10,958 nucleotides of DNA from Ruminococcaceae bacterium UBA1438 (GTDB lineage: Bacteria; Bacillota; Clostridia; Oscillospirales; Acutalibacteraceae): the NCBI GenBank assembly GCA_002329285.1, contig DCTO01000102.1, positions 41,423 through 52,380 of the forward strand, written 5' to 3'. Positions 7,125 through 10,958 of the stretch are shown piece after piece (within the stretch, counting starts at the first letter, position 1; each line of letters begins with the position of its first letter). The translations under genes were made by a program, and so were the position numbers. The notes under the pieces were generated by a model. That model was not told the origin of the DNA. It searched no databases and worked only from the letters and a program-made list of their open reading frames with translations.

Positions 7125-7140
7125 GTGAGCAACCGCTCAC
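7125..7140. promoter_or_regulatory. TetR operator palindrome, distal copy
   Basis: GTGAGCAACCGCTCAC: perfect 6-bp arms (GTGAGC and GCTCAC) around 4 bases. It is the same motif as the proximal copy, offset by 27 bp, and lies just before the ribosome binding site of the aminotransferase gene. Confidence 0.78.
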
Positions 7141-7162
7141 ACCAATTTAAGGAGGTAAATTT

Positions 7163-8647
7163 ATGGATACAAGATTTGCTATCACAGAGTATCCCGATGC
7201 AGGTGCAATAACTGCACAACTTGATGCGCTCATCAAGAAACCGATTTATTCAATCAGCAGAGCTGCTCTTAAGGAGTATGAAGAGGAGTATTTTGCAAAG
7301 AAATGCAAAAAGTCCAAGGAACAGATTGATGAAGCAAAGTCCGTTATTCCGGGCGGCGCTCAGCATAACCTTGCTTTCAATTATCCTTTCCCGATTGTTA
7401 TGACTAAGGCAAAGGGCAATAAGCTTTATGATATTGACGGTAATGAGTATTTTGACTTTCTTCAGGCAGGCGGCCCAACAATCATCGGCTCAAACGATGA
7501 TGTTGTAAGAAAGGCTGTAATTGATCTTCTTGAGGATTGCGGTCCTTCAACAGGTCTGTTCCATCCTTATGAGTATAAGCTTGCAAAGAAGATTTCAGAG
7601 TGCGTTCCTTCTGTTGAAATGTTCCGTATGCTCGGTTCAGGCACAGAGGCTTGTATGTGCGCTGTTCGTGTTGCTCGTCTTGCAACAGGTCATAAGAATA
7701 TTCTCAAGATGGGCGGCGCTTATCACGGCTGGTCTGATCAGCTTGCTTGGGGTATGCGTGTTCCCGGCACACTTAATCTTCAGTCACACGGCGTTCCGAT
7801 GTTTGTATTTAAGCACACTCAGGAATTCTTCCCGAATGATCTCAAGAGCCTTGAAAGAAAGCTCATTCTCAACAAATTCCGCGGCGGCACTGCTGCTGTA
7901 TTCATTGAGCCCTGCGGCCCTGAATCAGCAACCCGCCCCGTTGATAAGGATTTCCCGAAGGGCGTTCAGGCGCTTTGCCGCAAGTATGGCGCTCTCCTCG
8001 TTTGCGATGAGGTTGTATGCGGTTTCCGTATCGGTCTTTCAGGTGCACAGGGCTATTATGGCATTGATCCCGATATCACAATCTTCGGTAAGATTATTGC
8101 CGGCGGTTATCCGGGTGCAGGCGGCATCGGCGGCCACAGAGAGGTTATGAAATATCTCGGCGCAGGTCTTGATAAGGCTGAAGGCAAGAAGATCCATAAG
8201 GCGATGTGCGGCGGCACAATGGCTGCAACACCTATTTCCTGCGTTGCAGGTTACACTGTTATCTGCGAGATTGAAAAGAGAAATGCTTGCCAGGTTGCAG
8301 GCCAGATGGCAGACAGGCTTGTTAAGGGCATTAACGAATCCATCAAGAAATATGAGCTTCCGTTCGTTTGCTACAATGTTGGCTCAATCTGCCAGCTTCA
8401 CACTGTTGCAACAATGCATTTCAGAATTGACTGGAGAAAGCCGTGGACAATTCCGGGCGTACTTAAGGAAACCGGCATCCGCCAGACCGAAATGCAGTAT
8501 ATGGGCGCTGCTTATATGGCAGAGGGTCTTGTAACTCTTGCAGGCTCACGTCTTTATACTTCAAGCGCTTACACCGAAGAGGATATTGATGAATGCATCC
8601 GCCGCTTCGATAAGGTTCTTTCCAAGTGCGAGAAGATTGATTATTAA
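7163..8647 (+). CDS. Class III PLP-dependent aminotransferase, glutamate-1-semialdehyde aminomutase-like branch
   Basis: A 494-residue PLP enzyme of fold type I. Seen: SVIPGGAQHNLAF (60-72), the GSA-aminomutase style start of the domain; GSGTEA (158-163) for phosphate binding; YHGW (187-190) stacking on the cofactor; DEVVCGFR (282-289) holding the pyridine nitrogen; GK (K310) as the Schiff-base lysine; GGTMAATP (350-357). An N-terminal extension of about 50 residues makes it longer than HemL (about 430). No haem gene is nearby, and the context of a sugar kinase and an aldolase-family protein argues for transamination of a sugar-derived aldehyde or amine. Some class III members are instead phospho-lyases, so elimination of phosphate from a kinase product is another possibility. 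AGGAGG (7150-7155) lies 7 nt before the ATG. It is the first gene of the operon controlled by the operator pair. Family certain, reaction unknown. Confidence 0.87.
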   Translation: MDTRFAITEYPDAGAITAQLDALIKKPIYSISRAALKEYEEEYFAKKCKKSKEQIDEAKSVIPGGAQHNLAFNYPFPIVMTKAKGNKLYDIDGNEYFDFLQAGGPTIIGSNDDVVRKAVIDLLEDCGPSTGLFHPYEYKLAKKISECVPSVEMFRMLGSGTEACMCAVRVARLATGHKNILKMGGAYHGWSDQLAWGMRVPGTLNLQSHGVPMFVFKHTQEFFPNDLKSLERKLILNKFRGGTAAVFIEPCGPESATRPVDKDFPKGVQALCRKYGALLVCDEVVCGFRIGLSGAQGYYGIDPDITIFGKIIAGGYPGAGGIGGHREVMKYLGAGLDKAEGKKIHKAMCGGTMAATPISCVAGYTVICEIEKRNACQVAGQMADRLVKGINESIKKYELPFVCYNVGSICQLHTVATMHFRIDWRKPWTIPGVLKETGIRQTEMQYMGAAYMAEGLVTLAGSRLYTSSAYTEEDIDECIRRFDKVLSKCEKIDY

Positions 8648-8661
8648 TTAAATCGAATATC

Positions 8662-8685
8662 AGGGAGCGGGCAATACCGCTCCCT
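8662..8685 (+). promoter_or_regulatory. Intergenic hairpin between aminotransferase and aldolase genes
   Basis: AGGGAGCGG (8662-8670) pairs perfectly with CCGCTCCCT (8677-8685) around a 6-nt loop. It is followed by only three T residues (8685-8687), so it is at most a leaky terminator; it may instead mark mRNA processing or protect the upstream message. The aldolase gene starts 28 bases later with its own AGGAG site and no clear promoter. Confidence 0.6.
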
Positions 8686-8713
8686 TTACGAGGTTTTATA
8701 AGGAGTAAAATTT

Positions 8714-9931
8714 ATGGCTTACGAAATTGAAGAAGCTAAAAGATTAGTTGTTGAGGCAGGCAAAAAGCTCATTGAAATGGGCCTTATTGCGCGCACCTGG
8801 GGCAATGTTTCCGCAAGAATTTCAGACGACCAGTTTGTTATCACTCCTTCCGGCAGAGCTTATGAGGATTTAACACCTGAGGAAATCGTTGTTGTTAATA
8901 TTGAGGATTGCTCATATGAGGGCGATATCAAGCCTTCATCCGAAAAGGGTGTTCATGCTGCGGCTTACCGCCATCACCCAACAGTTGATTTTGTTATTCA
9001 CACTCATCAGAAGGCTGCAACAATCGTCAGCATCACCGGCATGAATATCACCAATGTTTATGATGAATTCAGAGATGTGCTCGGCGATGAGGTTCCTGTT
9101 GCCGATTATGCTATGTCAACCACAGAATCCCTTCGCAAAAAGGTTGAAATGTGCATTATGATGAATCCCTCTGCAAGGGCAATTATGCTTATGCACCACG
9201 GCACTCTTTGCATGGGCGATGATTATGACCATGCCTTCGCTTTGGCAGACAGCCTTGAAAAATGCTGCGAAAAGGTTATCAAGGATAACTATCTCCGCCA
9301 TTCATGGGCAAAAACATATTCCGATGATGATAAGAGAGCATATTTCCTCAACAAGCTCGGCGCAGGCAAAATGCCGGAGAGCATTGCTGATCTCGGCTCA
9401 TCAGTAAGAAGCGGCAACATCTTCACCCTCACCGTCGGTGACACCAGCGTTGATGTTGATATTGAAACAGGCCTCGGCATTAACGGCATTGCGCCGAAGG
9501 TTGCAAAAATTCATAAGGCAATCTATCAGGCAGAGGATTACACAATGATTAAGCATCTTTCCACTCCGGATATCGTTGCGGTTTCCTGCACGGGAGACGG
9601 TATGGTTCCGATGATTGATGATTTTGCCCAGATTGTCGGCACAGATGTTAAAAATTGCCCATGGATTGATGGTGACACAGATGATTGCGCTGCTGAAATC
9701 GGCAAGGCTATTGAGGACAGAAATGCCGTTCTTATTCAGGGCTGCGGCGCGCTCGTTTGCGGAAATACGGATGGCGATATGCAGGCGCTTGAAATCATTA
9801 TGGATAAGGGCTGCGAGGCTGTTGTTGATGTTTCAATCTTCAATCGCGCACATTATGTTCCGAAAATAGAGTGCTTCCTTATGCGCACGGTTTATCTGAT
9901 GAAATATTCAAAGCAGATTGATAAGAAATAA
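8714..9931 (+). CDS. Double-length class II aldolase/adducin-family protein with degenerate second domain
   Basis: A 405-residue protein, about twice the usual 210-230 for this family (FucA, AraD, RhaD). Residues 1 to about 205 form a complete class II aldolase domain: WGNVSARI (29-36), TPSG (44-47), SSEKGVH (75-81, E77 equivalent to FucA Glu73), HTH (96-98) and HHG (161-163) supplying the zinc histidines. Residues about 260-400 repeat the pattern (IHKAIY, MIKHLSTPDIVAVS, DDFAQIVG, AVLIQGCGALVCGNT) but lack the ligands: the SSE segment is missing, only H281 remains of the HTH pair, and C344 stands where the third histidine should be. The first half probably cleaves a ketose 1-phosphate (DHAP or glycolaldehyde-type chemistry), the second half being structural or regulatory. 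AGGAG (8701-8705) precedes the ATG by 8 nt. Last gene of the operon, terminator after it. Confidence 0.83.
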   Translation: MAYEIEEAKRLVVEAGKKLIEMGLIARTWGNVSARISDDQFVITPSGRAYEDLTPEEIVVVNIEDCSYEGDIKPSSEKGVHAAAYRHHPTVDFVIHTHQKAATIVSITGMNITNVYDEFRDVLGDEVPVADYAMSTTESLRKKVEMCIMMNPSARAIMLMHHGTLCMGDDYDHAFALADSLEKCCEKVIKDNYLRHSWAKTYSDDDKRAYFLNKLGAGKMPESIADLGSSVRSGNIFTLTVGDTSVDVDIETGLGINGIAPKVAKIHKAIYQAEDYTMIKHLSTPDIVAVSCTGDGMVPMIDDFAQIVGTDVKNCPWIDGDTDDCAAEIGKAIEDRNAVLIQGCGALVCGNTDGDMQALEIIMDKGCEAVVDVSIFNRAHYVPKIECFLMRTVYLMKYSKQIDKK

Positions 9932-9945
9932 AAGCTAAAATTTAA

Positions 9946-9978
9946 GGGCTTGCTCATAATAGAGCAAGCCCGTTTTTT
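9946..9978 (+). terminator. Strong intrinsic terminator of the aminotransferase-aldolase operon
   Basis: GGGCTTGCTC (9946-9955) pairs perfectly with GAGCAAGCCC (9962-9971) around a 6-nt loop, followed by G and six T residues (9973-9978). It also lies just past the stop of the convergent XRE gene, where the - strand reads TTAAATTTTAG, so it may work in both directions. Confidence 0.93.
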
Positions 9979-10177
9979 ATCTCTTATTCGTTAAACCAAG
10001 AATATAATCGGTTGTGGTTTTATGATATTTTGCTAATTCTATTAATATTGCAGTGGGAATATCGCGTTGTCCTAACTCATAATTAGAGTAAACCTGTTGA
10101 GAGCAGTTTAATATTTTTGCCATCTGAATCTGCGTTAAATCTGCGTCTTCCCTCAAATCCTTTATTCTTTGATACAT
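9977..10177 (-). CDS. Small XRE-family helix-turn-helix regulator
   Basis: A 66-residue DNA-binding protein consisting almost only of a Cro/CI-type HTH: IKDLREDADLTQIQMAKILN, CSQQVYSNYELGQRDIPT as the recognition region, then a TTTDYILGLTNKR tail, the very common DYLLGLT-type ending of stand-alone XRE proteins. The ATG at 10177 is preferred over a TTG at 10189 because a GGTGA lies 5 nt upstream. A TATAAT on the - strand (complement of 10194-10199) could be its -10 box, with TTGTCA (complement of 10221-10226) at a long 21-bp spacing. It is divergent from the 78-residue gene at 10267, and the palindrome between them is the probable operator, so it likely represses that gene and perhaps itself. 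Confidence 0.85.
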   Translation of the reverse strand: MYQRIKDLREDADLTQIQMAKILNCSQQVYSNYELGQRDIPTAILIELAKYHKTTTDYILGLTNKR

Positions 10178-10219
10178 ATAAATCACCAAAGATATTATAT
10201 GAAACAGCTTTTTATGTTA

Positions 10220-10248
10220 TTGACAAATACCGCAAATTGCAGTAAATT
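10220..10248 (+). promoter_or_regulatory. Promoter of the 78-residue ORF
   Basis: TTGACA (10220-10225), 17-bp spacer, TAAATT (10243-10248). The expected start is near 10255, very close to the GGTGAT that serves as ribosome binding site for the ATG at 10267. The spacer is almost filled by the palindrome at 10228-10244. Confidence 0.6.
10228..10244. promoter_or_regulatory. Probable XRE operator, 17-bp imperfect palindrome
   Basis: TACCGCAA (10228-10235) and TTGCAGTA (10237-10244) are reverse complements at seven of eight positions around a single central A. It lies between the -35 and -10 boxes of the rightward promoter, the ideal place for a repressor to exclude polymerase. Confidence 0.6.
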
Positions 10249-10266
10249 ATTATCGGTGATTAATCA

Positions 10267-10503
10267 ATGAAAAAATGTGAGCATTACACTTTGAAAAAGG
10301 TTCAAAGAATGGAAGAAGAGCTGAAGGATGCTGTTTTTCAATTTGAGGGCCTGGAATTTAAAATAGTTGAGCTGCTGGATAATCTTATAAATTATCAAAT
10401 GCAGCTTCCCAATGAATCTAAAGATATGGCAAAAATTGAGTATTACTTTGGATTGAGAAGCCGAATAAAGAATAAAAGCTGCAATTTCTGGTATTTAGAG
10501 TAG
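10267..10503 (+). CDS. Hypothetical 78-residue protein, divergent from the XRE regulator
   Basis: I do not recognise a family. The protein is charged, with no signal peptide or membrane segment, and looks mainly helical: residues about 8-45 (LKKVQRMEEELKDAVFQFEGLEFKIVELLDNLI, read in two parts) have heptad-like spacing of hydrophobics and could form a short coiled coil. A second part carries YYFGLRSRIKNK and ends CNFWYLE. It has a good promoter, a GGTGAT site 6 nt before the ATG and a partner regulator, which supports it being a real gene. It could be a small effector under XRE control, including a mobile-element or toxin-antitoxin type gene, but nothing in the sequence shows that. AT-rich, like the rest of this end of the window. 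Confidence 0.6.
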   Translation: MKKCEHYTLKKVQRMEEELKDAVFQFEGLEFKIVELLDNLINYQMQLPNESKDMAKIEYYFGLRSRIKNKSCNFWYLE

Positions 10504-10631
10504 GTGTTAGATAAAAAAGCAGAATAAGTAATTTAGGATTAATTTGTTGCCTAATAAATGCTAAAAATAATGTCGATATAATTGTAAAAAAAGATATTGA
10601 ATTTTTTTGATTAACGGTTTATAATTATAAA
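10504..10631. other. AT-rich intergenic stretch, no gene seen
   Basis: The start of a roughly 455-base gene-free region that runs to the window end. This part is very AT-rich, has no ORF with a ribosome binding site and no terminator hairpin after the 78-residue gene. Its only clear signal is the promoter at 10597-10625. Confidence 0.6.
10597..10625 (+). promoter_or_regulatory. Promoter upstream of the candidate structured RNA
   Basis: TTGAAT (10597-10602), 17-bp spacer, TATAAT (10620-10625): optimal spacing and a consensus -10 box. No plausible protein gene starts downstream of it, so its product may be an untranslated RNA starting near 10632. Confidence 0.6.
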
Positions 10632-10886
10632 CAGAATGATGAATAGGTTTGGGGGAATCCTATTTTCATTGGCTTACCATAGCCTGTGGATACCCTATGC
10701 CTATTACGGATATCCACAGTGCCTATGGTTCTAGTATAGGTGCTTTTTTTATTCTCTATTTTCCCGCATTGCTTTTTGTTATGAGGCGTTTATTGCCTGT
10801 TGCGCATTTCAATCAGCTCTGCGGCAGAGAGCAAATAAAAATATGCAAGTACAGTCAAGTCCTTTGGACTTGGCTGTTCCTTTTAT
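10632..10886 (+). ncRNA. Candidate structured non-coding RNA, family not identified
   Basis: Several strong stems follow a good promoter. Stem 1: ACCATAG (10676-10682) with CTATGGT (10723-10729), continued inward by CTGTGGATA (10684-10692) with TATCCACAG (10711-10719) around an 18-nt loop, and outward by CCTAT (10659-10663) with ATAGG (10736-10740), then a run of seven T (10744-10750). AATAGG (10642-10647) could instead pair with CCTATT (10659-10664), giving an alternative fold. Stem 2: TTGCGCATTT (10800-10809) with AAATATGCAA (10839-10848), 8 of 10 matching, enclosing CTCTG-CGG-CAGAG (10817-10829). Stem 3: 12 bp with one G-U pair (10851-10862 with 10866-10877), 3-nt loop, then TCCTTTTAT. The RNA could end at the first T-run (about 120 nt) or after stem 3 (about 250 nt). 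I do not recognise tmRNA, RNase P, SRP RNA or a familiar riboswitch here. Confidence 0.4.
10851..10886 (+). terminator. Possible terminator hairpin
   Basis: A 12-bp stem with a TTT loop (10851-10862 with 10866-10877, one G-U pair), followed by TCC and four T residues (10883-10886 region). The U-tract is short, so termination efficiency is doubtful; it may just be the last stem of the structured region. Confidence 0.45.
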
Positions 10887-10958
10887 AAAAGAAAGTGTTT
10901 AAATTTATAAAAAATTAACAGTTAATCCTATTTTGTGAACAAGTCCGTAAAAAATGGA

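Noticed and set aside
7163..8647. Assignment of the aminotransferase as HemL for haem synthesis
   Set aside because: The domain resembles it, but the long N-terminal extension, the TetR-controlled operon and the sugar-kinase/aldolase context make a haem role unlikely.
4563..9931. Classical L-fucose or L-rhamnose pathway
   Set aside because: No isomerase, mutarotase or transporter is present, the kinase is not clearly FucK or RhaB, and an aminotransferase has no role in those pathways.
9977..10503. Defined toxin-antitoxin pair
   Set aside because: The divergent arrangement is not the usual co-directional antitoxin-toxin operon, and the 78-residue protein shows no known toxin motif. Kept only as a possibility.
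10649..10888. 79-codon ORF starting with TTG over the structured region
   Set aside because: No ribosome binding site, no recognisable domain, and its codons are fully explained by the inverted repeats and T-runs of the region. I treat the region as structured RNA, not a gene, though a small membrane peptide cannot be fully excluded.
1..10958. CRISPR arrays, tRNA, rRNA, transposases or insertion-sequence ends
   Set aside because: No regularly spaced repeats, no tRNA-like cloverleaf, and no transposase or terminal inverted repeats were seen on either strand.

Overview
The window looks like a chromosomal stretch from a low-to-moderate GC Gram-positive anaerobe, most likely a gut-type Clostridia/Oscillospirales member. 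This rests on AGGAG-type ribosome binding sites in front of most genes, some TTG starts, TTGACA/TATAAT-style promoters, compact intergenic spaces with strong U-tract terminators, and the general style of the proteins. Genus cannot be assigned from the sequence alone.

Region 1 (1-4505, + strand) is the end of a surface-polysaccharide (capsule/exopolysaccharide) operon. It holds the tail of a polysaccharide pyruvyl transferase, a CapG/FnlC-type 2-epimerase, a VanZ-like membrane protein, an uncharacterised nucleotidyltransferase-fold protein (NTP_transf_5 type), and a CapF/FnlB-type reductase fused to a cupin. CapF and CapG are the second and third enzymes of UDP-N-acetyl-L-fucosamine synthesis. 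The first enzyme (CapE/FnlA) is not in the window. The first 276 bases are much more AT-rich than what follows, suggesting a mosaic junction. A 13-bp perfect hairpin (4522-4552) ends the operon and also serves the convergent gene on the other strand.

Region 2 (4563-9978) is a self-contained catabolic-looking locus built around a divergent promoter region. Leftward run a TetR regulator and an FGGY carbohydrate kinase. Rightward run a class III PLP aminotransferase of the glutamate-1-semialdehyde-aminomutase branch and a double-length class II aldolase-family protein whose second half looks like a decayed copy of the first. Two palindromes, GTGAG-N6-CTCAC and GTGAGC-N4-GCTCAC, lie just downstream of a near-consensus promoter for the aminotransferase operon and are the obvious TetR operators. 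The likely theme is phosphorylation, transamination (or another PLP reaction) and aldol cleavage of a sugar, aminosugar or polyol. No substrate can be named, and this enzyme set matches no textbook pathway I recognise, so it is the best candidate here for an undescribed system.

Region 3 (9977-10958) is AT-rich. A small XRE-family regulator faces away from a 78-residue protein of unknown function. Between them lies a promoter with an imperfect palindrome in its -35/-10 spacer. Beyond that, about 455 bases hold no convincing gene. They do contain a good promoter (TTGAAT-N17-TATAAT) followed by several strong stems and a T-run, which may be a structured non-coding RNA.
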